Below, piece after piece: positions 1 through 5,177 of a stretch of DNA of 7,800 nt. The stretch spans positions 1-7,800 of the forward strand of contig JAITED010000133.1 in assembly GCA_031282235.1 (NCBI GenBank). Direction: 5' to 3'. The notes under the pieces were generated by a model. The model made no database searches. It was not told the DNA's origin and was given only the letters and a program-made list of their open reading frames with translations. The stretch's first letter is position 1. Every line of letters starts with the position of its first letter. Source of the DNA: Propionibacteriaceae bacterium (GTDB taxonomy: Bacteria > Actinomycetota > Actinomycetes > Propionibacteriales > Propionibacteriaceae). Made by a program: the position numbers and the translations under genes.

Positions 1-1
1 C

Positions 2-391
2 GCCCTACCCGCCTCCGACCTAGCCGTAATCGACGCGGTACTATCCGAGTTCCGCGCCCAGGGGCTACAGTTCCACGGCCTGCGCACCCGCAGCGCCGGT
101 ACGCAACGCTTCCTAGACATCCACGTAATAGTCCCCGGCGACTGGAGCGTCGCCCGTGGCCACGAACTAGCCCATAAAGTAGCAGACGCCCTGCGCGCCC
201 ACATCCTAGGCCTAGCCGTAGTCACCCACCTAGAACCCATCGGTGCCGTAACCGACGACTGCGTATCTCCCGCGCCGGGGGTGCATGGTGCGGAAACAAC
301 TGACCAAAGTAAGGCGCAGGAAATCACCAAGCGGTTTGGAACTGTGGACTATCAGGATGCTTACGACTATAAGAAGTTACGGCAGCGATAA
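2..391 (+). CDS. Cation diffusion facilitator (CDF) family metal exporter, C-terminal part
   Basis: The frame is open from the window edge to TAA at 389-391 (129 residues), so the start and all membrane helices lie outside. The visible part is the cytoplasmic ZT_dimer domain, a ferredoxin-like fold that binds Zn2+ or similar ions and dimerises the transporter. It follows the E. coli YiiP pattern closely: FHGLRTRSAG (residues 24-33, His25), DIHV (His41), GHELAH (His54 and His58) and VTHLEP (His76, Glu78) line up with YiiP His232, His248, His261, His283 and Asp285. CDF proteins exchange cytoplasmic metal ions for protons at the membrane. The domain ends near residue 80, and about 49 further residues form a polar tail ending in FGTVDYQDAYDYKKLRQR, which I do not recognise as a normal CDF tail. 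Codon use changes near the same place: CTA and GTA dominate before it but not after. The 3' end overlaps the convergent HEPN gene by 15 bp. Family assignment is firm; metal specificity cannot be read. Confidence 0.86.
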   Translation, partial: ALPASDLAVIDAVLSEFRAQGLQFHGLRTRSAGTQRFLDIHVIVPGDWSVARGHELAHKVADALRAHILGLAVVTHLEPIGAVTDDCVSPAPGVHGAETTDQSKAQEITKRFGTVDYQDAYDYKKLRQR

Positions 392-769
392 CTTGGTTTT
401 GCAGAAGTTGAGAATGGTTGTTGCTTTTTGTAAGGCTGTTTGCGTTTCGGATTCTTCAATGTCTATGTCGCTGGGGTAGCGGGTTTGCACCGCATAGGGT
501 GTTATATCTAGGCAGTCATCAACGATGGTTGTGAAGTCATTGGAATACTTGATGCAGATTCGGCATAACGCACCTAAATCGTGCGTATATGGAGGTGTTT
601 CGCCGTTTTGTATGATGTATGCCTTTAATGCTTTCTCTGCTGATTGTGCGCAAAGGTAGCAAACCAGTTCTAATGGGCGCGGTCTCTTGTTGGCGAATAG
701 GAAGTCGGCGTTTTCTAAATCTTCGGCCGATTTTTGCAACCATTGAGCCGCTATATCATTTTCGCTCAT
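377..769 (-). CDS. HEPN domain protein (PF05168 type), partner of the upstream nucleotidyltransferase
   Basis: This is a 130-residue all-helical protein. It carries the PF05168 HEPN signature: an N-terminal helix AQWLQKSAEDLENADFL (residues 8-24), then CAQSAEKALKAYI (40-52, the usual AQQAAEKALKA block), YTHDLGALC (61-69) and YAVQTRYPSD (92-101). HEPN proteins paired with small nucleotidyltransferases form two-gene modules, several of which are proven toxin-antitoxin systems in which HEPN is an RNase. The catalytic R-x4-6-H motif of HepT toxins is not visible: no His follows Arg97. RNase activity is therefore doubtful, and a binding or regulatory role is possible. The ATG lies inside the end of the NTase gene (TATGAGCGAAAATGA, 14-bp overlap), so the two are translationally coupled. 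An AAGGGA-type ribosome binding site lies about 9 nt upstream. The gene is more A/T-rich than the genes around the module, which suggests transfer. Family is confident; toxin function is inference. Confidence 0.9.
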   Translation of the reverse strand: MSENDIAAQWLQKSAEDLENADFLFANKRPRPLELVCYLCAQSAEKALKAYIIQNGETPPYTHDLGALCRICIKYSNDFTTIVDDCLDITPYAVQTRYPSDIDIEESETQTALQKATTILNFCKTKLSLP

Positions 770-1097
770 AGAGTAATATCCCTTGCCGGTCGATTGTGCG
801 TTCCAAAGTAATGTGTTGTTTCTTTTCTTCGAAAGCGCTCTGGTAACTTGCTAGTACGTCGATGGGTTTTTCCAGGTTTAATGGGAACAAGGCGTGGTGG
901 ATTTGGCGCATGGCTTCTAAAGGACGCATTCCACCGTCGGGAATAATCACAAAAATGTCGTAGTCGCTGTCTTTGTGCGGCTCTCCATAGGCGTATGAGC
1001 CGAATAGGTAGATTTTTTCAGTGGGTATGTTTTGGGTGATGGTGCTGGTGATTGCCTCAATTGCAGCGTCCACTTCGGCTGGTGCTCTACTTGTCAT
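756..1097 (-). CDS. MNT-type minimal nucleotidyltransferase (Pol beta superfamily)
   Basis: This is a 113-residue protein with the Pol-beta-type nucleotidyltransferase signature GS-x10-D-x-D. LFGSYAYGEP places Gly33-Ser34, DSDYDIFV gives Asp45 and Asp47 as metal ligands, and PIDVL supplies the likely third acidic residue, Asp80. The length matches minimal nucleotidyltransferases (MntA/MNT), which lack the extra domains of larger family members. In known MNT/HEPN modules the enzyme neutralises the HEPN partner, in characterised cases by adding AMP residues to a Tyr. The start is set by GGAGGTG at 1106-1112, 8 nt before ATG. The gene comes first in a two-gene operon and overlaps the HEPN gene by 14 bp. 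The triad is intact, so catalysis is plausible, but the HEPN target lacks the canonical R-x4-H-x-Y site and the modification partner cannot be stated. The upstream neighbour, the dCMP deaminase, is divergent and probably unrelated. Confidence 0.92.
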   Translation of the reverse strand: MTSRAPAEVDAAIEAITSTITQNIPTEKIYLFGSYAYGEPHKDSDYDIFVIIPDGGMRPLEAMRQIHHALFPLNLEKPIDVLASYQSAFEEKKQHITLERTIDRQGILLYERK

Positions 1098-1105
1098 TTT
1101 GGGAA

Positions 1106-1112
1106 CACCTCC
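1106..1112 (-). promoter_or_regulatory. Strong ribosome binding site of the nucleotidyltransferase
   Basis: On the minus strand this reads GGAGGTG, 8 nt before the ATG at 1095-1097. It is a near-complete match to the anti-Shine-Dalgarno sequence and fixes the start of the two-gene module. Confidence 0.75.
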
Positions 1113-1281
1113 GTCCGGCGCTGTTTTATTGCCCGCTGTAGTTTCTGTGTTGCTGTAATGCTACACGACGTTGTTAATCAAGGTTGTTCAGTTTGTTCGT
1201 GGTCGGGGGATTTGCGGGATAAAAGTGGTTTGGTGTCGGGGAGTACCGCTAAAGCGGGGTGGCAGTGTTATCTTCGGAGCA

Positions 1282-1289
1282 GGGGGGAG
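1282..1289 (+). promoter_or_regulatory. Ribosome binding site deciding the dCMP deaminase start
   Basis: GGGGGGAG lies 7 nt before the ATG at 1297. The same frame stays open upstream to a TTG at 1171, but the added 42 residues (rich in Gly, Arg and Val) resemble no deaminase N-terminus and have no comparable site. The short start is therefore preferred. A second in-frame ATG at 1306 is also possible. Confidence 0.6.
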
Positions 1290-1296
1290 TGGCAGA

Positions 1297-1758
1297 ATGG
1301 CCGGTATGACTGAAACTCCTAAGCGTATTGTGCCCAGTTGGGACGAGTATTTTTTGCAGATTGCGGCTACGGTTAGCCAGCGGGCTAAGTGTGTGCGCCG
1401 CCAAGTGGGGGCGGTGTTGGTGGTTGACAAGCGGATTATCGCTACGGGGTATAACGGGGCTGCGCCGGGGCATCCGGACTGTTTGGATGGCGCTTGTCCG
1501 CGCGGGCGGCTGGGCTATGACGTGGTGCCAGCTTTCAGCGATTACGATATGCCGGGCACTCCGGGGTTCTGCATCGCTATCCACGCCGAAGTGAACGCGC
1601 TGCTGTTCGCCACCCGCGACACGCAGGGCGCCATCGCTTACACCACTGATGAGCCTTGCCCAGGGTGCCGCAAGGCTTTGGCTGCCGCTGGCATCAGCCG
1701 CGCTGTCTGGCCAGAGGGCGAATACTCCGCCGATGAGCTGGTGGCGTGGAACTTGTGA
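1297..1758 (+). CDS. Deoxycytidylate (dCMP) deaminase
   Basis: This 153-residue zinc enzyme is expected to convert dCMP to dUMP, the substrate of thymidylate synthase, in the cytoplasm. The cytidine-deaminase-fold active site is complete: HAEVNALL has zinc ligand His96 and proton-shuttle Glu98, and DEPCPGCRKAL has zinc ligands Cys121 and Cys124. WDEYFLQIAATVSQRAKC (residues 15-32), RRQVGAVLV and GYNGAAPGHPDC (51-62) are the typical dCMP deaminase blocks that distinguish it from tRNA adenosine deaminases and free cytidine deaminases. CLDGACPRGR (62-71) matches an insertion common in actinobacterial and phage members, where extra Cys residues can hold a structural metal. Length is normal for the family. 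The gene is alone on its strand, divergent from the NTase/HEPN pair, and ends 23 nt from the convergent PRC-barrel gene. No thymidylate synthase is next to it, so the pathway role rests on the family. An alternative is a ComEB-like annotation, which is the same enzyme family. Confidence 0.93.
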   Translation: MAGMTETPKRIVPSWDEYFLQIAATVSQRAKCVRRQVGAVLVVDKRIIATGYNGAAPGHPDCLDGACPRGRLGYDVVPAFSDYDMPGTPGFCIAIHAEVNALLFATRDTQGAIAYTTDEPCPGCRKALAAAGISRAVWPEGEYSADELVAWNL

Positions 1759-1761
1759 CGT

Positions 1762-1783
1762 ATGCCCCTAGTCAGGGCGTTTT
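1762..1783 (+). terminator. Short hairpin with T-run between convergent genes
   Basis: ATGCCC (1762-1767) pairs with GGGCGT (1775-1780), one pair being T-G, around a 7-nt loop. TTT follows, four T in all at 1780-1783. It lies just after the dCMP deaminase stop and touches the stop of the convergent PRC-barrel gene. The stem is short, so it is at best a modest terminator for the plus-strand gene. Confidence 0.4.
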
Positions 1784-2180
1784 AGTCAATCAAATCGTCT
1801 AGGGTTTCTGCGTCCGTGCTGACGGCGGAACCGGCTTTAGTTTCGATGTCGTAGTAGTGATACAGCATTATTTCAGTTTCGGAGGTGAGGTGGCCGTTGG
1901 GGTCTACGCTGGGGGAATCGCGGATTAGGGCGGCGCTGTAGGGCACGGTGATTACGCTAGCGGCGGTGCTGGTGGCGGTGGCGGGGAGGATTTCGGCTTC
2001 GGCTAGCGGTACGAACACCTCTTTAGAACCCAAAAATCCGATACGGACGCTCACCCAGCGGGGTAAGCCGTTGCGGTCGTCTTGGTAAACCTGCCCCACC
2101 GAGCCGACGCGCACCCCGTCGCGGTCTACGACGCTAGCGCGTATCAACTCTGCGACGCTCGCCACTGTTATCCCAGCCAT
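1782..2180 (-). CDS. PRC-barrel domain protein
   Basis: This is a 132-residue soluble protein of PRC-barrel type. The barrel covers about residues 8-88: ELIRASVVDRDGVRVGSVGQVY (11-32), then GLPRWVSVRIGFLGSKEVFVPLAEAEI (38-64) and a closing strand ending VITVPYSAALIRDSP (76-90). The C-terminal segment VDPNGHLTSETEIMLYHYYDI (92-112) is the helix often following the barrel in actinobacterial single-domain members. PRC barrels are small beta domains found in the ribosome maturation factor RimM, photosynthetic reaction centre H subunits and stress-related proteins. They generally mediate protein or RNA contacts, and the job of this subgroup is unknown. The ATG at 2178-2180 is preferred over an in-frame start at 2219, because GGAGGTG lies directly before it and residues 14 onward match the family. 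It is downstream of the MFS gene with a 4-nt gap and is surely cotranscribed. A role in supporting or sensing for the transporter is only a guess. Confidence 0.86.
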   Translation of the reverse strand: MAGITVASVAELIRASVVDRDGVRVGSVGQVYQDDRNGLPRWVSVRIGFLGSKEVFVPLAEAEILPATATSTAASVITVPYSAALIRDSPSVDPNGHLTSETEIMLYHYYDIETKAGSAVSTDAETLDDLID

Positions 2181-2184
2181 CGGT

Positions 2185-3486
2185 TCACCTCCGGATGTTG
2201 ACATCGAGGGTGGGGGCATCGCCGTAGAGCAGCCGTACTCTCGGCATACCCTCTGTGGTGATGAGCCGCACCTTGATGTGATGGTTGTTCATGATTACCG
2301 AAGTGATGATAATTGCAGACAACCCCACTGCGACTACGCCAAACAGCACCGTGGAGTTCGGGCTTACGTGGTCGCCCAGCCAACCGACCACGGGGGAGAC
2401 CACCGGGGTGATGCCGGTCATCATCACGCCCCAAATCATCATCACTCGACCGCGCATCTGCGGCAGGGTGGCGGTTTGCAGCATCGAGTTTGCCCCCAGC
2501 AGGCTAGCGACCACCGCCAGCCCAATCGGCACTTGTAGCAGGGCGAAAAGGTTGAAATAAGGGCTATACGCTGCGGCTAGGGAACACACTGTGTACACCA
2601 CCATGCCGCCCAAGATGTAGCGCATCCGGAAGCCGCCGGTTTTAGCGGAGATGATGGCGGCTGCCAGTGCCCCCAAACCCATCAGCGTGCCCAGAATGCC
2701 GTATTCGCCCGCTCCGCGTCCGTATTCTTGGGTGGCCATCACGGCGTTCGAGATGGTGAAGTTGAACCCTAAACCGCCCACTGCCGCGCCGATAGCGATA
2801 AGCACCATCAGGTCGGAGCGGTGCTTGAGGTAGCGCAACCCCTCCAGCAGCCCGGCGCGTTTGCCGGTTTGGGTGGGCGCGGGGTGCAACAGTTCGCGTT
2901 TCAAGGTGATGAGCGCGATGGCCATAGTGGCGAAGCTGGCGGCGTCCACAAAGAAAACCGGCCAAGTGCCGAACGCCAAAATCAACAGCCCAGCCACGCC
3001 GGGGCCGAACAACCGCGCCGAGTTCCACGAGGCCGAGTTGAGGCTGATGGCGTTGGGTAAATGCTTGTTGCCGACCACTTCAGATACGAAAGCCGCCCGC
3101 GCCGGAGAGTCGAATGACCCGGCGGTGCCGTCGATGAACGCAATCAGATATACGTGCCACAGCTCGATGTGCCCGGTGAGTTGCAAGGTGGCCAAAAGCA
3201 GCGCATCTATCCCCATAACCACCTGCGCGAGCAGCAGGATGCGGCGTTTCGGGAACCGGTCAGCGAACGTACCCGCTATCGGCACCGTGAGCAACGTGGG
3301 CAGAAACATCAGCGCGTTTACGTATCCTAAAGCCGTAGCGCTGCGGTCGGTGAGCACCATCAACACCAACCACGATTGCCCGGTGCGCGCCATCCACGTT
3401 CCGATGTTGGACGCGGTAACTCCGATGAAGTATTTGCGATAGTTAGGTATGCCAAGCGATGACAGCACCCCATCCGTAGCGGTCAT
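2185..3486 (-). CDS. MFS transporter, EntS-like / MFS_3 family exporter
   Basis: From the chosen ATG this is a 433-residue membrane protein with hydrophobic segments spread over about residues 20-400, consistent with 12 helices. MFS_3 signatures are present: GIPNYRKYF just before helix 1 (12-20), motif A GTFADRFPKRR (72-82) between helices 2 and 3, DSPARAAFVSEVV (126-138), and NSARLFGPGVAG (155-166) in helix 5. A basic cytoplasmic loop with TLKRELLHPAPTQTGKR follows at about 194-210. This family contains the enterobactin exporter EntS and macrolide-efflux-like proteins that use the proton gradient to expel small molecules. The substrate here cannot be told. The frame is open to a TTG at 3567 (460 residues), but the extra 27 residues are Arg/Lys-rich and unlike the family. 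The ATG has only a weak GGGGTGGGG upstream, so the start is uncertain. The C-terminal tail after the last helix, about 35 residues, is hydrophilic. The gene is cotranscribed with the PRC-barrel gene 4 nt downstream. Confidence 0.86.
   Translation of the reverse strand: MTATDGVLSSLGIPNYRKYFIGVTASNIGTWMARTGQSWLVLMVLTDRSATALGYVNALMFLPTLLTVPIAGTFADRFPKRRILLLAQVVMGIDALLLATLQLTGHIELWHVYLIAFIDGTAGSFDSPARAAFVSEVVGNKHLPNAISLNSASWNSARLFGPGVAGLLILAFGTWPVFFVDAASFATMAIALITLKRELLHPAPTQTGKRAGLLEGLRYLKHRSDLMVLIAIGAAVGGLGFNFTISNAVMATQEYGRGAGEYGILGTLMGLGALAAAIISAKTGGFRMRYILGGMVVYTVCSLAAAYSPYFNLFALLQVPIGLAVVASLLGANSMLQTATLPQMRGRVMMIWGVMMTGITPVVSPVVGWLGDHVSPNSTVLFGVVAVGLSAIIITSVIMNNHHIKVRLITTEGMPRVRLLYGDAPTLDVNIRR
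2186..2192 (-). promoter_or_regulatory. Ribosome binding site of the PRC-barrel gene, encoded by the MFS gene's last codons
   Basis: The minus strand reads CGGAGGTGAACCGATG. The final Arg codons (CGG AGG) and the TGA stop of the MFS gene together make GGAGGTGA, a full anti-Shine-Dalgarno match just before the PRC-barrel ATG. This decides the PRC-barrel start and implies translational coupling. Confidence 0.8.
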
Positions 3487-3646
3487 ACGCCCCACCCCAG
3501 TGCGTAGCCGTTTCAACAAGGGAAGTCGCTCTCCAGTCACTCGCTTAAGCCTACGCTCCCACCCCAAAGTTTTACCTTTTGGACACCCAACAGACCACTC
3601 TCAAATGGCAATACTTTCCAAATAGTTGCTATCCTGTTCCTCAAGT

Positions 3647-3687
3647 CGCCCCACGAGTACGAATCCAGACACCGTACTCGTGGGGCG
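3647..3687 (-). terminator. 15-bp perfect inverted repeat, likely hairpin terminator after the ATPase gene
   Basis: CGCCCCACGAGTACG (3647-3661) is the exact reverse complement of CGTACTCGTGGGGCG (3673-3687), with an 11-nt loop. It begins 20 nt after the ATPase stop codon on the minus strand and lies upstream of the MFS gene. No U-run follows on the minus strand. On the plus strand a run of five T (3702-3706) comes 14 nt after the stem. Long GC-rich stems without a U-tail are common at gene ends in high-GC actinobacteria, so termination is the likeliest role. A leader hairpin or protein-binding dyad in front of the MFS operon is the alternative. Confidence 0.55.
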
Positions 3688-3707
3688 CATCCTTATCCTG
3701 ACTTTTT

Positions 3708-4883
3708 CTACCCCAAATCAAACGCCGCCAACGCGCGCCAGTTCGTGAAATGAATCCCCTGCAGCACAGTCCCGTCTGGGCCGTCGTAAATGACCTGCCG
3801 GTTGCTGATGGGGCTGTCTGGCGGGTTGAAGTTTTGGATAGTGGAAGCGAATTTGCGGTTGGCGGTCTGCGCCGACTTAATTTCGTATAATGACATTTTC
3901 CCTTGCCAATGGGTTATTAGGTCTATTTCGGCTGCGGAGGAGGTTTCGGTTCGCCAATACGAGATGGGCGGATTAATACCTTGCGCGAAAAACCGTTTCG
4001 CAAACTCGGCGATTATGGCGTTCTCGAATATGTGCCCCCGCTCCGGGCTGGCTAGCAGTGCGTCCGGGGTGGTTAGTCCGAGTAGGGAGCACAGCAAGCC
4101 GGTGTCGTAGAAGTAGAGTTTTGGGGCTTTTATGATGCGTTTGCCGAGGTTGGTGTGCCAGGGCGAGAGCCGGAAGATGAGGTAGCTGCTTTCCAAAATG
4201 GCTAGCCAGGAGCTGATAGTGCGAGCATCCGCGCCTATTTCTCTGCTGATACCGGCGAGGTTGAGCGGACTGCCGACGCGGGTAGCGAGGAGTTGCAGAA
4301 AGTTAGTGAAACGGATTAGGTCACGTACACCGGTTTCGGCGCGTACGTCGCGCTGTACGTAGGTGGTTAGGTAGCTGGGGAAAAAATCTTGCGGGGTCAT
4401 GTCGCCGGTTGCGATAAGCCGGGGGTAGCCGCCGTTGAGCATCCAAGTGTCGGCAGTGGTGGGTTGCTGCGCGGGCGGCTGTTCGCGGAGCGACAGCGGG
4501 GGTAGGGTGAGCACTCCCACTCGCCCGGCCAGTGATTGTGATATGGCGCGGAGCATCAAGAAGTTTTGGGAACCGCTGAGAATGAATCTGCCCGGTTTCT
4601 GGTTGGAGTCGATTTCAACTTGGAGATACGAGAAAAGGCTGGGCGCGCGCTGGGCTTCGTCGATTATCACGTCAGCCCCGCCCAACCGGTTGATGAAGCC
4701 GCGGGGGTCGTCGGTGGCTTCCTCCTGCAGGTCGGTTTGTTCCAGATTGAGATAGCGATGGTTGGGGAAAGCGTGCTGCAGCAGCGTGCTTTTACCGGCT
4801 TGCCTAGGGCCCGTTAGAAAGATGGCGGGGAACAGCCCGGCCAGTCTGACTAGGGTGGGAGTGAGTTCCCTTTCAATGTACAT
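3708..4883 (-). CDS. AAA_14 / DUF4143 family ATP-binding protein
   Basis: This 391-residue protein has an N-terminal AAA_14 P-loop domain and a C-terminal DUF4143 domain. The N-terminal part starts with the family opening MYIERELTPTL. Walker A is GPRQAGKST (25-33, Lys31), Walker B is DVIIDEAQ (71-78, Asp75 and Glu76), a sensor-like strand is FILSGSQ (100-106), and Arg121 in LAGRVG is a candidate finger. DUF4143 covers about 165-340, with a winged-helix-like middle (LAGISREIGADARTISSWL, 209-227). YWRTETSSAAEIDLI plus LYEIK suggests a PD-(D/E)XK-like core (Glu287, Asp321, Glu334, Lys336). Proteins of this family are widespread, often multicopy and poorly understood; DNA-linked roles are suspected. 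The ATG at 4881-4883 is preferred over 4943 because AGGA lies 6 nt upstream and family members start here. The gene is alone, follows a tandem repeat array and ends near a long inverted repeat. Family is certain; function is open. Confidence 0.93.
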   Translation of the reverse strand: MYIERELTPTLVRLAGLFPAIFLTGPRQAGKSTLLQHAFPNHRYLNLEQTDLQEEATDDPRGFINRLGGADVIIDEAQRAPSLFSYLQVEIDSNQKPGRFILSGSQNFLMLRAISQSLAGRVGVLTLPPLSLREQPPAQQPTTADTWMLNGGYPRLIATGDMTPQDFFPSYLTTYVQRDVRAETGVRDLIRFTNFLQLLATRVGSPLNLAGISREIGADARTISSWLAILESSYLIFRLSPWHTNLGKRIIKAPKLYFYDTGLLCSLLGLTTPDALLASPERGHIFENAIIAEFAKRFFAQGINPPISYWRTETSSAAEIDLITHWQGKMSLYEIKSAQTANRKFASTIQNFNPPDSPISNRQVIYDGPDGTVLQGIHFTNWRALAAFDLG

Positions 4884-4889
4884 CGTTAA

Positions 4890-4893
4890 TCCT
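4890..4893 (-). promoter_or_regulatory. Ribosome binding site choosing the ATPase start
   Basis: The minus strand reads AGGATTAACG before the ATG at 4883, with a 6-nt spacer. The upstream in-frame ATG at 4943 has only AGG within ACAGGCAACC and would add 20 residues not typical of the family. Confidence 0.5.
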
Positions 4894-4975
4894 GCTAGTT
4901 CAGTTGTGGTGTGCGGTTGCTGTCGCCTGCTACGTATAGACATTTCTGGTTGCCTGTAATTGTGTGGCGTGCTGC

Positions 4976-5068
4976 AAATCCTACATTAGAAAGTCCGGAA
5001 ATCATACATTAGCGAGCCCGGAAATCCTACATTAGCGAGCCCGGAAATCATGCATTAGCGGGGGCCGG
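4976..5068. repeat. Four tandem 23-24-nt repeats upstream of the ATPase gene
   Basis: The units are 4976-4998, 4999-5021, 5022-5044 (23 nt each) and 5045-5068 (24 nt). The plus-strand consensus is AAATC[C/A]TACATTAGCGAGCCCGG. The two middle units differ at one base only (the C/A position), while the outer units are degenerate toward the flanks (TTAGAAAGTCCGG in the first, ATGCATTAGCGGGGGCCGG in the last). The C/A position alternates C, A, C, A across the units. The array sits between the divergent ATPase and aminotransferase genes, about 93 nt before the ATPase ATG and 109 nt before the aminotransferase ATG. There are no unique spacers, so it is not a CRISPR array. It may be an operator or iteron-like protein-binding array. 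I see no coding in this 294-nt gap. Confidence 0.85.
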
Positions 5069-5141
5069 GGAGAAGTTTTTGGTGGGGATGGGGGTTTGTG
5101 GCGGTGGGTAATGGCATCGGGTGCGGTTTTGTAGCACAATC

Positions 5142-5160
5142 GGTACTCATACCTTTGGTA
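5142..5160. promoter_or_regulatory. GGTA/TACC/GGTA dyads in the aminotransferase leader
   Basis: GGTA (5142-5145), TACC (5150-5153) and GGTA (5157-5160) alternate with 4- and 3-nt gaps, forming two overlapping small dyads just upstream of the ribosome binding site. TACCTT (5150-5155) also fits the loose actinobacterial TANNNT -10 box, with TTGTAG 15 nt upstream. This might be a promoter/operator, but such short elements occur by chance. Confidence 0.22.
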
Positions 5161-5177
5161 AAACGTATAGGAGCGCT

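Noticed and set aside
285..479. Small plus-strand frame spanning the CDF/HEPN junction
   Set aside because: It overlaps two recognised genes, has no ribosome binding site and no recognisable motif.
1193..1223. TTGTTC / GATAAA as a promoter for the dCMP deaminase
   Set aside because: The spacer would be 19 nt and both boxes are poor. Similar matches occur by chance in this A/T-richer gap.
1246..1257. CCGCT-AA-AGCGG small palindrome upstream of the dCMP deaminase
   Set aside because: The stem is five bases with a two-base centre. It is too short for a hairpin, and there is no second copy to support an operator.
1171..1296. 42-residue N-terminal extension of the dCMP deaminase from a TTG at 1171
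   Set aside because: The extension has no deaminase similarity, and a GGGGGGAG ribosome binding site supports ATG 1297.
2642..3028. Long open frames antisense or offset to the MFS gene, and similar ones over the aminotransferase and MenJ-like genes
   Set aside because: They lie in other frames of well-recognised genes and have Arg/His/Pro-rich translations typical of high-GC shadow frames.
3487..3567. 27-residue extension of the MFS protein from TTG 3567
   Set aside because: It is strongly basic and unlike family N-termini. The ATG at 3486 places MTATDGVLSSLGIPNYRKYF at the normal distance from helix 1. The choice is not certain because both ribosome binding sites are weak.
3708..4883. Calling the ATPase an NTPase of a known defence system or a transposition protein
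   Set aside because: Walker motifs and DUF4143 fit only the AAA_14 family. No partner gene, integrase or transposase is adjacent.
4976..5068. CRISPR array
   Set aside because: The units follow each other directly with no unique spacers, and no cas gene is present.
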